A DNA stretch of 64,000 nucleotides from Paractinoplanes abujensis (lineage in GTDB: Bacteria > Actinomycetota > Actinomycetes > Mycobacteriales > Micromonosporaceae). The stretch covers positions 2,480,001-2,544,000 of the forward strand of contig NZ_JACHMF010000001.1 of the NCBI RefSeq assembly GCF_014204895.1, written 5' to 3'. The notes below the pieces were generated by a model. That model was not told where the DNA came from. It ran no database searches and saw only the letters and a program-made list of their open reading frames with translations. The translations under genes were made by a program, and so were the position numbers. This document shows positions 19,062 through 27,470 of the stretch, one piece after another; within the stretch, counting starts at the first letter, position 1, and each line of letters starts with the position of its first letter.

Positions 19062-19162
19062 GCCTCGATCATGCCGCGGCCGGCCGGCCCCGCACCGTGG
19101 GCGTCGCGCTCCGGTCGGCGTGGCGGCGCCCTGGGCAGCCGGGCCCGCAGCGAGTAGGCTCC

Positions 19163-19180
19163 GGCTTACACGTGTAAGCC
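19163..19180. promoter_or_regulatory. Perfect 18-bp palindrome, probable operator
   Basis: GGCTTACACGTGTAAGCC is its own reverse complement. It lies between the divergent VOC (start 19061) and GH3 (start 19301) genes, 121 bp before the GH3 ATG. A perfect dyad of this size in an intergenic region is typical of LacI or TetR family operators; no such regulator is adjacent. Confidence 0.6.
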
Positions 19181-19300
19181 ACCCCGAACGGCAGACGCGA
19201 TCCCGACCGCCGGGCGATGCTGGGCAGAACGGCTGCGGCCGCGATGCGCGCCTCGCCGGGCCGACCCGCGGGCCGGTGGAGACCGAGGAGAAGAGCGCCC

Positions 19301-21487
19301 ATGGCGAACGTCGAGGAACTGCTGGCGCGCATGTCGGCCGAGGAGAAGGCCGCGCAGCTGACGCAGTACTTCTATTTCAAGCTGCCCGCCGACGCCCAGC
19401 CCGACCCGGCCCTCGGGGTCGAGGTCGATGCCCAGCCCCGCAGCGTCGAGGAGGCCCTGGCCCGCGGCGGTGCCGGGTCGCTGCTGTTCGTCACCGACCC
19501 GGCCGAGATCAATAGGCTGCAGCGTCAGGCGATCGAGGGCAACCCGCAGGGCGTCCCGCTGCTGTTCGGTTTCGACGTCATCCACGGCCTGCGCACGATC
19601 TTCCCGGTGCCGATCGCCATGGCCGCCTCGTGGGATCTCGACACCATCACCCGCGGGCAGGCCGTCGCGGGCCGGGAGGCGCGGGCCGTCGGCATCCATT
19701 GGACGTTCGCCCCGATGGTCGACATCGCCCGGGACCCGCGCTGGGGCCGCATCGTCGAGGGCGCCGGGGAGGACCCGTTCCTGGGCGCCGCCGTGGCCGC
19801 GGCCCAGGTGCGCGGTTTCCAGGAGCACATCATCGCCGGCCCCAAGCATTTCGCGGGTTACGGGGCGGCGGCCGGCGGGCGTGACTACGACGAGGCCAAC
19901 ATCAGCGAGTACGAGCTGTGGAACGTCTACTTCCCACCGTTCCAGGCCGCGATCGACGCCGGCGCGGGCAACGTGATGACCGCGTACATGGACCTCAACG
20001 GCATCCCCGCCTCGGGCAGCCGCTGGCTGTTCACCGAGGTGCTGCGCGACGCTTGGGGTTTCGACGGTTTCGTCGTGAGCGACGCCAACGCCGTGAAGAA
20101 CCTGGTCACCCACGGCTACGCGCGCGATCTGGCCGAGGCGGGCAAGCGGGCGGTCGAGGCCGGCGTCGACATGGAGATGGCGATCAGCGAACCCGCGTAC
20201 GGCACGATCGCCGGCGTGGCCGACGACAAAGTGCTCGACGAGCGCGCCCGCAAGGTGCTCGAGGCCAAGCAGAAGCTGGGCCTGTTCGACAACCCGTACG
20301 TGGATGAGGCCGCCGCCCGCGAGGTCCTGGCCGACCCGGCCCACCGCGACGCGGCCCGGGTGGCCGCCCAGCGTTCGGCCGTGCTGCTGCGCAACGAGGG
20401 CGGCCTGCTTCCCCTCGACGCCGCCGCCCTGAGCTCGATCGCGGTGGTGGGCCCGCTGGCCGATTCCCGCCGCGACATCCTCGGCCCGTGGGTGTTCGAT
20501 TTCGACCTGGGCGAGACGGTCACCGTGCTCGACGGCATCCGCCGCGCGGCCGGTGACGGCGTACGGGTCGATTTCGCGCAGGGCATCCCGGTCACGCAGC
20601 GCACGTTCCCGTCCATGTTCGACATGTTCGGCCGTAACCGGCCCGCCGACCCCGAGGGCTTCGACCCCGGCGCCGAGTTCCAGCGCGCGATCAACGTGGC
20701 CACCGCGGCCGACGTCGCCGTCGTGGTCGTCGGCGAGTGGCAGAACATGATCGGTGAGGCCGCGTCGCGCTCGTCGCTGGAGCTGCCCGGCCGTCAGCTG
20801 GAGCTGCTGCAGGCCGTGGTGGCCACCGGCACCCCGACCGTGGCGCTGGTCATGAACGGCCGCCCGCTCGACCTGCGCTGGGCCGCCGAGCACGTGCCGG
20901 CGATCCTGGACATCTGGTATCCGGGAACGCAGGGCGGCCACGCGGTGGCCGATCTGCTCTTCGGCACGGTCTCCCCCGGCGGCAAGCTGCCCTTCACCTG
21001 GCCCCGTACGGCCGGGCAGATCCCGCTGACCTACGCGCACACCACGTCGCACGAGCCGGACAACCAGGCCCGCCGCTACTGGGACGAGGCCAGCACGCCG
21101 CTCTTCGCGTTCGGGCACGGCCTGAGCTACGCCACGTTCACCTACGACGACCTCACGATCGTGGAGCACTCCCCCGTACGGGACGGGTCCGTCACCGTCT
21201 CGGTCGAGGTGTCCAACGAGTCCGATCGTGAGGCGGCCGAGGTCGTCCAGCTCTACCTGCACCAGCGGCACGGCAGCGCGTCACGGCCCGTACGGGAGCT
21301 CAAGGGTTTCGAGCGGGTGATCGTGCCCGCCGGGTCGAGCCGCCGGGTCGAGTTCACGGTCGGTCCCGAGCAGCGCCGCTACTGGAACGCCGCCGCCCGC
21401 GACTGGGTGCTCGACGCGTCCACCTTCGACGTGTGGGTCGGCGGCAGTTCCGAAGCCGACCTGCACGGAACGTTCCAGGTCGGCTAG
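19301..21487 (+). CDS. Glycoside hydrolase family 3 beta-glucosidase/beta-xylosidase
   Basis: 728 residues, cytoplasmic (no signal peptide). GH3 TIM barrel with GFDVIHGLRTIFPVPIAMAASWD, PKHFAGYG and the nucleophile Asp261 in GFDGFVVSDANAV; then the alpha/beta sandwich (NEGGLLPLD, VGPLADSRRD) and a C-terminal fibronectin-III-like domain (VTVSVEVSNESDREAAEVVQ). Hydrolyses beta-linked oligosaccharides taken up by the cell. ATG at 19301 with GAGGAG 10 bases upstream. A palindrome at 19163 may control it. No transporter is beside it. Confidence 0.94.
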   Translation: MANVEELLARMSAEEKAAQLTQYFYFKLPADAQPDPALGVEVDAQPRSVEEALARGGAGSLLFVTDPAEINRLQRQAIEGNPQGVPLLFGFDVIHGLRTIFPVPIAMAASWDLDTITRGQAVAGREARAVGIHWTFAPMVDIARDPRWGRIVEGAGEDPFLGAAVAAAQVRGFQEHIIAGPKHFAGYGAAAGGRDYDEANISEYELWNVYFPPFQAAIDAGAGNVMTAYMDLNGIPASGSRWLFTEVLRDAWGFDGFVVSDANAVKNLVTHGYARDLAEAGKRAVEAGVDMEMAISEPAYGTIAGVADDKVLDERARKVLEAKQKLGLFDNPYVDEAAAREVLADPAHRDAARVAAQRSAVLLRNEGGLLPLDAAALSSIAVVGPLADSRRDILGPWVFDFDLGETVTVLDGIRRAAGDGVRVDFAQGIPVTQRTFPSMFDMFGRNRPADPEGFDPGAEFQRAINVATAADVAVVVVGEWQNMIGEAASRSSLELPGRQLELLQAVVATGTPTVALVMNGRPLDLRWAAEHVPAILDIWYPGTQGGHAVADLLFGTVSPGGKLPFTWPRTAGQIPLTYAHTTSHEPDNQARRYWDEASTPLFAFGHGLSYATFTYDDLTIVEHSPVRDGSVTVSVEVSNESDREAAEVVQLYLHQRHGSASRPVRELKGFERVIVPAGSSRRVEFTVGPEQRRYWNAAARDWVLDASTFDVWVGGSSEADLHGTFQVG

Positions 21488-21551
21488 GTCCGGGCGCGGA
21501 GGCCGTCGAGCGGACCGTTCAGGTCGGCCCCGACGGCCTCCAGCGCCGGAC
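21488..21551. terminator. Bidirectional terminator between convergent genes
   Basis: GGAGGCCGTCG (21498-21508) pairs perfectly with CGACGGCCTCC (21531-21541); the stem extends outward with GTCCGGGCGC (21488-21497) against GCGCCGGAC (21543-21551) with one bulge. It lies exactly between the GH3 stop and the SDR stop on the other strand. Confidence 0.65.
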
Positions 21552-21556
21552 GGAAC

Positions 21557-22378
21557 CTAGCCCTGGGCCTCGACCGCCAGGGGTTGCCACTCGCGCCAGC
21601 CGGCCAGCCGTGACTCGTAGTCGGCGGTCGCGATGCCCAGCGGCGCCTCGCCGAAGAACACGCGCAGCGGCGGGTTCTCGGCGTCCACGATCTTGAGGAT
21701 GGCCGTCCGCGTCGCCTTCGGGTCGCCCGGGTTCGAGACCCGCCGGCGACGCCCCTCGGCGGCGATCTCGCGCACCTTGTCGTACTCCCCCAGCCGCGTC
21801 GCGTGCCGGGCCGACGAGCCGCCCCAGTCGGTGTCGAACCCGCCCGGCTCGACCAGCGTCACCTTCACGCCGAACAGCGCGACCTCCTGCGCCAGGGCCT
21901 GGCTGAACCCTTCGAGGGCCCACTTGGAGGCGTTGTAGATGCCGATGTTGGGGAACGCCGAGATCCCGCCGATCGACGACACCTGGATGATGTTGCCGCC
22001 GCCGCTCTCCCGCAGGTAGGGCAGGGCGGCCTGGGTGACCCACAGCGCCCCGAAGACGTTCGTCTCGAACTGCAGCCGGGCCTCGTCCTCGCTGATCTCC
22101 TCGATCATGCCGAACTGCCCGTACCCGGCGTTGTTGACGATCACGTCGAGCCGTCCGAAGTTCTCGTACGCGCGGGCCAGCGCGGCGACGACGGCCCCGC
22201 GGTCGGTGACGTCCAGGGGCAGGGGCAGGACCCTTTCCCCGTACGTCTGGACGAGCGCATCCAGCGAGGACACGTCGCGCGCCGTAGCCGCGACACGATC
22301 GCCCCGCTCCAGCGCGGCCTCGGCCCATTCGCGTCCGAAGCCGCGCGAGGTGCCGGTGATGAACCAGGTTCTGGCCAC
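21557..22378 (-). CDS. Classical short-chain dehydrogenase/reductase (SDR)
   Basis: 273 residues. Cofactor motif TGTSRGFG near residue 8, NNAGYG, and the catalytic YNASK with the preceding VSSIGG serine. The GTG at 22378 is chosen because AAGGA lies about 8 bases upstream and the coenzyme motif follows; the open frame extends further upstream. Closely related to the SDR at 25673-26470 (same FITGTSxGFG and EAALERGDRVAATAR). Substrate unknown. Confidence 0.92.
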   Translation of the reverse strand: MARTWFITGTSRGFGREWAEAALERGDRVAATARDVSSLDALVQTYGERVLPLPLDVTDRGAVVAALARAYENFGRLDVIVNNAGYGQFGMIEEISEDEARLQFETNVFGALWVTQAALPYLRESGGGNIIQVSSIGGISAFPNIGIYNASKWALEGFSQALAQEVALFGVKVTLVEPGGFDTDWGGSSARHATRLGEYDKVREIAAEGRRRRVSNPGDPKATRTAILKIVDAENPPLRVFFGEAPLGIATADYESRLAGWREWQPLAVEAQG

Positions 22379-22758
22379 AGGAGGATCCTTTCTCGAACAC
22401 TCGCCCCCAGTCATACCCCGCGGATCGGCGTCGAGCCGCCCCGTCCCGGGTGACCCGGGACATACGCCGGGACCCGGCTCGTGGCGCGCGGCCCTGCCCG
22501 CCCGGGACGCGCCACGGACGCAGTGCCCCCCGGCGACGACGCAGCTCGACCACAGGGCAAACGACATGCCCGTCACCGTCGACCCGGCCCCCGCCCGCAC
22601 CGGCGGCACCGGCCCGTCGGGCCGCCTGACCGTGGCCGGCGTCAGCCGTGCGGCCTGGGCGGTCGTCGTCCTGGCCCTGCGTCCCCGCCTGACCGGCGCC
22701 CGTGACCGACGTCCCGTCGCCGGACCCGAGGCTCACCGGCCCGGGTCCGGCGCGGCCG
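22379..22758. other. 380-bp interval, no convincing gene
   Basis: It holds the upstream region of the SDR gene, the palindrome at 22443, and a 72-codon plus-strand frame from ATG 22566 to 22784 that overlaps the hydrolase 3' end and resembles no family. I regard it as non-coding or a gene remnant. Confidence 0.5.
22443..22461. promoter_or_regulatory. Near-perfect dyad, possible operator of the SDR gene
   Basis: GTCCCGGGT at 22443-22451 and ACCCGGGAC at 22453-22461 are perfect inverted arms around a single G. It lies 65 bp upstream of the SDR GTG start, a normal place for a repressor site. It could also be a hairpin. Confidence 0.45.
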
Positions 22759-23613
22759 TCACTGCCGGGGCAGGAACTTCCTGATCAGCTCGCCCACCTC
22801 GTCGACGGCGGTCTCGAGCAGGAAGTGGCCGCCGGGCAGCAGGTGGATCTGCGCGTCGGGCAGGTCGGTGGCGAACGCGCGGGCGCCGGCCGGCCCGAAG
22901 ATCTCGTCACCCTCGCCCCAGACGGCCAGCAGCGGCGGGCGGTGAGTGCGGAAGTACTCGTGCAGGCGCGGGTAGAGCGGCCGGTTGGTGGCGTAGTCGT
23001 AGAACAGGTCGAGCTGCACGGCGTCGTTGCCGGGGCGCGACACCAGGTGATAGTCGTGCCACCACGTCGTCGGGTCGACCAGCGTCTCGTCGGGCACGCC
23101 GGTCACGTACTGCCAGCGGATCGCGTCCAGGGTCAGCGCCCCGCGCACGGCCGCTTCGGTGGTCGCGTTGCGATCGCGGTGGAAGGCGAACACGTCCGAC
23201 CAGAATTCCGGGACGAAGCCTTCCTCGTACGCGTTCCCGTTCTGCGTCACGATGGCGGTGATCGCCGACGGGTCGCGCAGGGCCAGCCGCCAGCCGACCG
23301 GTGCGCCGTAGTCCTGCACGTAGATCGCGTAGCGCCGCACCCCGAGCTGGTCGAGCAGCCCAGCGGTCAGCTCGGCCAGCGCGTCGAACGTGTAGCGGAA
23401 CTCGTCGGCGGCCGGGGCGTCGGACAGCCCGAACCCGAGATGGTCGGGCGCGATCACGTGGAAGTCGGCGGCCAGCCGCGGGATCAGCTCGCGGAACATG
23501 AACGAGCTGGTCGGGTAGCCGTGCAGCAGCACGATCGCGGGCTTGGCGGGGTCGCCGGCCTCCCGGTAGAAGAGCCGTTTGCCGTCGACCGTCGCGTACC
23601 GGTGGAACACCAT
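22759..23613 (-). CDS. Haloalkane-dehalogenase-like alpha/beta hydrolase
   Basis: 284 residues. Alpha/beta-hydrolase core with oxyanion segment LHGYPTSSFMFRELIP, the nucleophile Asp101 in YVQDYGAPVGWRL, and the C-terminal histidine in GGHFLLETAVDEV. An aspartate nucleophile places it with haloalkane dehalogenases and epoxide hydrolases, not serine esterases. ATG at 23613 chosen: GGAGG lies 8 bases upstream. Divergent from a CGNR regulator at 23696 with an inverted repeat between them. Confidence 0.88.
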   Translation of the reverse strand: MVFHRYATVDGKRLFYREAGDPAKPAIVLLHGYPTSSFMFRELIPRLAADFHVIAPDHLGFGLSDAPAADEFRYTFDALAELTAGLLDQLGVRRYAIYVQDYGAPVGWRLALRDPSAITAIVTQNGNAYEEGFVPEFWSDVFAFHRDRNATTEAAVRGALTLDAIRWQYVTGVPDETLVDPTTWWHDYHLVSRPGNDAVQLDLFYDYATNRPLYPRLHEYFRTHRPPLLAVWGEGDEIFGPAGARAFATDLPDAQIHLLPGGHFLLETAVDEVGELIRKFLPRQ

Positions 23614-23614
23614 C

Positions 23615-23650
23615 GCTCTAACCTCCATCAAAGCTTTTGATAGTTAGAGC
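23615..23650. promoter_or_regulatory. Nested inverted repeats between hydrolase and CGNR regulator
   Basis: Outer arms GCTCTAAC (23615-23622) and GTTAGAGC (23643-23650) are perfect; inner arms ATCAAA (23627-23632) and TTTGAT (23636-23641) are perfect around GCT. The element spans the leader of the hydrolase mRNA, so binding would block hydrolase transcription or start. Confidence 0.6.
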
Positions 23651-23695
23651 CTGCCTCGTGATCGTGTAACCTGTCAAGCGGTGATTGGGGGTTAG

Positions 23696-24163
23696 ATGGA
23701 CGACGTGCTGCTGCTCACGCTGCTCAACAGCACTCCGATGGTCGACGGGGTACGCACCGACACTCTCGACCTGGAGGCCGACGACCAGGCTCTGCTGCGG
23801 GACGGCCGGGACACGCTGCAGGACGTCGTGCGCGGCGCCCGGCCCGCCGCCGCCCTCACCCCGTATCTGCGAGGCGTGGTGTCCCACCCGTCGATCGACA
23901 ACGGCCGGCTGACCTGGACTGTCGAGGCAACCAGCGCTCGAACTCTGCTCGTACGGGCCATCGCCGCCTGGGACGAGCTCGAACGCACCCGGCCCGGCCG
24001 GTTGCGGCCGTGCGCCAACACCGAATGCGCCCTGTTCCTGCTCGACCGCAGCAAATCGAACAGCGCCCGCTGGTGCTCGATGGCCTCCTGCGGCAACAAG
24101 CTCAAAGCCCGCCGGCACTATCAGCGCAAGACCGCCGGACCGCACGACGACCGGCCGGCCTAG
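23696..24163 (+). CDS. CGNR zinc-finger transcription regulator (ABATE/CGNR type)
   Basis: 155 residues. The C-terminus has the CGNR zinc finger: PCANTECALFLLDRS followed by RWCSMASCGNKLKARRHY, giving Cys ligands in CxxxxC and CxxxxC and the name-giving C-G-N. The N-terminal 100 residues are a short ABATE-like domain (LLLTLLNSTPMVDGVRTDTLD). Family members are stress- or ligand-responsive DNA-binding proteins. Divergent from the hydrolase; probably its regulator and autoregulated through 23615-23650. Confidence 0.88.
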   Translation: MDDVLLLTLLNSTPMVDGVRTDTLDLEADDQALLRDGRDTLQDVVRGARPAAALTPYLRGVVSHPSIDNGRLTWTVEATSARTLLVRAIAAWDELERTRPGRLRPCANTECALFLLDRSKSNSARWCSMASCGNKLKARRHYQRKTAGPHDDRPA

Positions 24164-24172
24164 GGACGGGGC

Positions 24173-24202
24173 GGGAACTTTTCGCGGACGGCGGGCGACC
24201 AA
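24173..24202 (+). promoter_or_regulatory. ECF-sigma-type promoter (-35 GGGAACTT, 16-nt spacer, -10 GACCAA)
   Basis: -35 at 24173-24180 and -10 at 24197-24202, 48 bases before the PepSY ATG. The same two boxes with the same 16-base spacing occur on the minus strand at 29750-29779 before the PCuAC gene. GGAAC -35 elements are typical of group-4 (ECF) sigma factors. Confidence 0.65.
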
Positions 24203-24250
24203 CGCAGCGACCGAGTTCCCCCGGCTCCCGTCCCCGCCCCGAGGTGGCCC

Positions 24251-25651
24251 ATGTCGACTGCCGCTCCGCCCACCGTCCGGCCCGCGCAGAGATCGCGCGA
24301 GACGCGCAGTTTCGGCCCGCTGCTGTTACGACTGCACTTCTACGCGGGCATCTTCGTCGCGCCGTTCCTGTTCGTGGCCGCGCTGACCGGCCTGGCGTAC
24401 ACGCTCACCCCGCAGCTCAACCAGCTCGTGTACGGCAACGAGCTGACCGTGGCGGCCGCGGACGGCACCCCCAGGCCGCTCGCCGAGCAGATCACCGCCG
24501 CCCGGGCCGCCCACCCCGACGGCACGATCGCGACGATCCGCCCCGGCACGGGCGACGCGACCACGCAGCTCGACTTCGACGTGCCCGGCCTGGCAAACGA
24601 TCGGCAGCACACGGTCTACGTCGACCCGTACACGGCCGAGGTCAAGGGCCGGCTCACCACGTGGTTCTCGTACACGCCCCTGCAGACCTGGTTCGACGAC
24701 TTCCACCGCAACCTGCAGCTGGGCGACCTCGGCCGGCACTACTCCGAGCTCGCGGCGAGCTGGCTGGCGATCATCGCGCTGGGCGGGCTCGCGCTCTGGT
24801 GGCGGCGGCAACGCAGCGCGCGCAGGATGCTCGGTCCGGAGCTGAAAGCGCGCAAGGGCGTACGGCGAACGCGCAGTTTCCACGCCGCGACGGGCGTGTG
24901 GCTGACCGTGGGGCTGCTGTTCCTTTCGGCGACCGGGCTGACGTGGTCGCGCTACGCGGGCGAGAACTTCAGCGCGGCCCTCGACGCGCTCGACTCGCGC
25001 ACACCGACGCTGTCGACCGGTGTCACGGCTCCGGCCGGCGGTCACCACGGCGGCGCCTCCGGAACGGCCGCCTTCGACCCGGCCACAGTGGACTCCGTGA
25101 TCGGCGTCGCGCGGGCCAACGGGCTCGACGGGCCGCTGGAGCTGACCGTGCCGGCCGACGCCGCGACGGCGTGGTCCGTGGCGCAGAACGACGACACCCT
25201 TCCCGTACGCAAGGACAGGATCGCCGTCGACAGCGCCTCCGGGACCGTGGTCGACCGCAGCGACTTCGCCGACTATCCCCTGCTGGCCCAGGCGACCAGC
25301 CTCGGCGTCTCCGCGCACATGGGTCAGCTGTTCGGCCCGGCCAACCAGATCCTGCTGGCCCTGCTCGCGCTCGGGCTGCTCACGGTGATCGTCTGGGGTT
25401 ACCGGATGTGGTGGCAACGCCGGCCCACCCGGTCCCTCGCCGGGGCCCCGCCACGCCGGGGCGCCTGGCTGCGGATGCCGGCGTGGGGCATCGTCGCCGG
25501 CGTGCCACTGGTGTTCGGGCTGGCCTGGGTGGTGCCACTGTTCGGCATCCCGCTCGCGGCGTTCCTGCTCGTCGACGTCCTGGTCGGCGCGTGGCGCGGG
25601 CGCCGGGTCCCCCCGGAGATCCCGGTCTCCCCGGCGCCCGCGGGCCGTTAG
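24251..25651 (+). CDS. PepSY-associated TM-helix protein (iron/copper-regulated membrane protein)
   Basis: 466 residues. Starts with a PepSY_TM module (LLRLHFYAGIFVAPFLFVAALTG), contains PepSY-type extracytoplasmic segments (WFDDFHRNLQLGDLGRHYSE), further helices (HAATGVWLTVGLLFLSATGL), a His-rich loop (GGHHGG) and a final TM pair. Members are linked to ferric reduction and metal homeostasis. Preceded by the ECF-type promoter at 24173, which it shares with the Dyp/PCuAC operon. Convergent with the SDR at 25673. Confidence 0.88.
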   Translation: MSTAAPPTVRPAQRSRETRSFGPLLLRLHFYAGIFVAPFLFVAALTGLAYTLTPQLNQLVYGNELTVAAADGTPRPLAEQITAARAAHPDGTIATIRPGTGDATTQLDFDVPGLANDRQHTVYVDPYTAEVKGRLTTWFSYTPLQTWFDDFHRNLQLGDLGRHYSELAASWLAIIALGGLALWWRRQRSARRMLGPELKARKGVRRTRSFHAATGVWLTVGLLFLSATGLTWSRYAGENFSAALDALDSRTPTLSTGVTAPAGGHHGGASGTAAFDPATVDSVIGVARANGLDGPLELTVPADAATAWSVAQNDDTLPVRKDRIAVDSASGTVVDRSDFADYPLLAQATSLGVSAHMGQLFGPANQILLALLALGLLTVIVWGYRMWWQRRPTRSLAGAPPRRGAWLRMPAWGIVAGVPLVFGLAWVVPLFGIPLAAFLLVDVLVGAWRGRRVPPEIPVSPAPAGR

Positions 25652-25672
25652 CCTCTCCACGCCCGCCGGCTC

Positions 25673-26470
25673 CTAACCGAACGCCGCCTCCGAGACCGGC
25701 TGCCAGTCGCGCCAGGTCTGCAGCCGCTCGTTGTAGAGAGCTTCGACGGCCGGGAACAGCCGCCCCAGGATGAGCCGCCGGGGCGGCTGCTCCGCGTCGA
25801 CCAGCTGGAGGATCGCCGGTTTGGTGGCCGCCGCGTCGCCGACCTCGAACTCGTACTCGGGGCGGGCCGGGGCATAGTCCGGGAGTTCCGCGCTGCGCCG
25901 CGAGCCCCGGTCCAGCCAATCCGTGGCGTACGGGCCGGGTTCGACGCACGTGACATGGATGCCGAACGGCTCGACCTCCTGGGCGAGGGCCTCGGTCAGC
26001 CCCTCCAAAGCCCACTTCGAGGCGTGGTAGGCGCCGATACCCGGGTAGGCCCGCACGCCGCCCTCGCTCGTCACCTGCAGCAGATGCCCGCTCCGCTGCC
26101 GGCGCAGCACGGGCAGGGCGGCCTGGGTCACCCAGACGGCCCCGAAGAAGTTCGTCTCCATCTGCTGACGCAGTTCGCGTTCGGTGAGCTCCTCGACCAT
26201 GCCGAAGTGGCCGTACCCGGCGTTGTTGACCACCACGTCGAGCCGCCCGAAGCGCTGCACCGCGGCGGCGACGGCGGCGAACGCCCCGTCGCGGTCGGTG
26301 ACGTCGAGTTCGAGCGGCAGCACGGTCTGCGGGAAACGTTCCACGAGGTCGTCGAGCGCCTCGACGGTGCGGGCGGTGGCGGCCACCCGGTCGCCGCGCT
26401 CGAGGGCCGCCTCGGCCCACAACTTGCCGAACCCGCTGGACGTACCGGTGATGAACCAGATCTTGGACAT
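25673..26470 (-). CDS. Classical short-chain dehydrogenase/reductase (SDR)
   Basis: 265 residues: TGTSSGFG cofactor motif, NNAGYG, and catalytic YHASK. Very similar in layout to the SDR at 21557-22378, so a paralogue. ATG at 26470. It is divergent from a LysR regulator (26541) with a 70-bp spacer, the classical arrangement for a LysR activator and its target gene. Confidence 0.92.
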   Translation of the reverse strand: MSKIWFITGTSSGFGKLWAEAALERGDRVAATARTVEALDDLVERFPQTVLPLELDVTDRDGAFAAVAAAVQRFGRLDVVVNNAGYGHFGMVEELTERELRQQMETNFFGAVWVTQAALPVLRRQRSGHLLQVTSEGGVRAYPGIGAYHASKWALEGLTEALAQEVEPFGIHVTCVEPGPYATDWLDRGSRRSAELPDYAPARPEYEFEVGDAAATKPAILQLVDAEQPPRRLILGRLFPAVEALYNERLQTWRDWQPVSEAAFG

Positions 26471-26495
26471 GCTTCGAGCCTGGCTCACCGTCCGG

Positions 26496-26543
26496 CATGC
26501 CACCAGCGAATGATCGTCAGATCAGGTATTCCTGGTTGGCATG
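26496..26543. promoter_or_regulatory. Imperfect inverted repeat in LysR/SDR spacer
   Basis: CATGCCACCAG at 26496-26506 and CTGGTTGGCATG at 26532-26543 are inverted copies with one extra base. The right arm covers the lysR start codon, consistent with autorepression; the left arm is 26 bp upstream of the SDR ATG. Confidence 0.45.
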
Positions 26544-27470
26544 AGTCTGGATGTGCATCCGCAGCTGCTGCGAGCTTTGCGGGCGGTGCTGGAGACCGGT
26601 TCGCTGACCGCGGCGTCCGAGCGCCTGGGCTTCACGCAGTCAGCTCTGTCCAAGCAGATCGCCGCGCTGGAGGCCGCCGCGGGCACCCGGCTGTTCCGCC
26701 GGGGGCCGCGCGGGGTGGAACCGACCCCGGCCGCGACCCGGCTCGCGGCCCGTGCGGTCACGATCCTCGACCAGCTCGACGCGGCCGCCCGCGACCTGGC
26801 CGAGGTGTCCGCGCCCCTGGACGGCCGGGTGGCGCTGGGCGGCTTCCCCGCCACCGCCATGCGCCTGGCGCCGCGAGCCATCGCCCGGGTGCGGCTCACG
26901 AATCCCGCCATCGAGGTCGACTTCCTGGAGTCGTCGACCCCTGTGCAGATCCGCCGCCTGCGGGCCGGCCGGCTCGACCTGGCCATCCTCGGGGTGGGCG
27001 CGGATCTGCCGGATTGGGACCTGACCGGCGTCGAACTGGAGACACTGCCGGGCGGCCCGCTGCTGGTGGCCGTGAGCGTGCGGCACCCGCTGGCCCTGGC
27101 CGGCCGGCACCGCGTACCCGTGTCCGCGCTGGCCGCCGAGAACTGGATCGCCGGCCGTGGTGCCCGCGGCGAGCCGCAGTTCGGCCCCTGGCCCGGCCTG
27201 GCGGAGCCGCGGGTGGTGGCCACCCTGGCCGACTGGTCGACCCGGCTGGGGTTCGTGGCCGCCGGCCTCGGGATCACCACGGTGCCCCGCCTGGCCGCCC
27301 AGTCCCTGCCGGCCGAGGTCACCTGCCTGGAGGTCGACGATCCGCACGGGACGGGCCGCACGATGGCGCTGGCCCGCATCGGCGCCCTGCCCGCCCCGGC
27401 CGCCGTGGTCCGCGCGGCCCTGTTCGACGAGGCGCGCCGGATCGCCGGCTACACACCGCCCGGACCTTGA
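26541..27470 (+). CDS. LysR-family transcription regulator
   Basis: 309 residues. The winged HTH is at 1-62 (LLRALRAVLETGSLTAASERLGFTQSALSKQIAALE), followed by a linker helix and a periplasmic-binding-protein-like effector domain (VALGGFPATAMRLAPRAI, FVAAGLGITTVPRLAAQ). Probably controls the divergent SDR gene. Its 3' end overlaps the convergent CopC gene by 22 bp. Confidence 0.93.
   Translation: MSLDVHPQLLRALRAVLETGSLTAASERLGFTQSALSKQIAALEAAAGTRLFRRGPRGVEPTPAATRLAARAVTILDQLDAAARDLAEVSAPLDGRVALGGFPATAMRLAPRAIARVRLTNPAIEVDFLESSTPVQIRRLRAGRLDLAILGVGADLPDWDLTGVELETLPGGPLLVAVSVRHPLALAGRHRVPVSALAAENWIAGRGARGEPQFGPWPGLAEPRVVATLADWSTRLGFVAAGLGITTVPRLAAQSLPAEVTCLEVDDPHGTGRTMALARIGALPAPAAVVRAALFDEARRIAGYTPPGP

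Noticed and set aside
22566..22784. 72-codon plus-strand frame in the SDR/hydrolase spacer
   Set aside because: No family, low-complexity Pro/Arg content, overlaps the hydrolase end.
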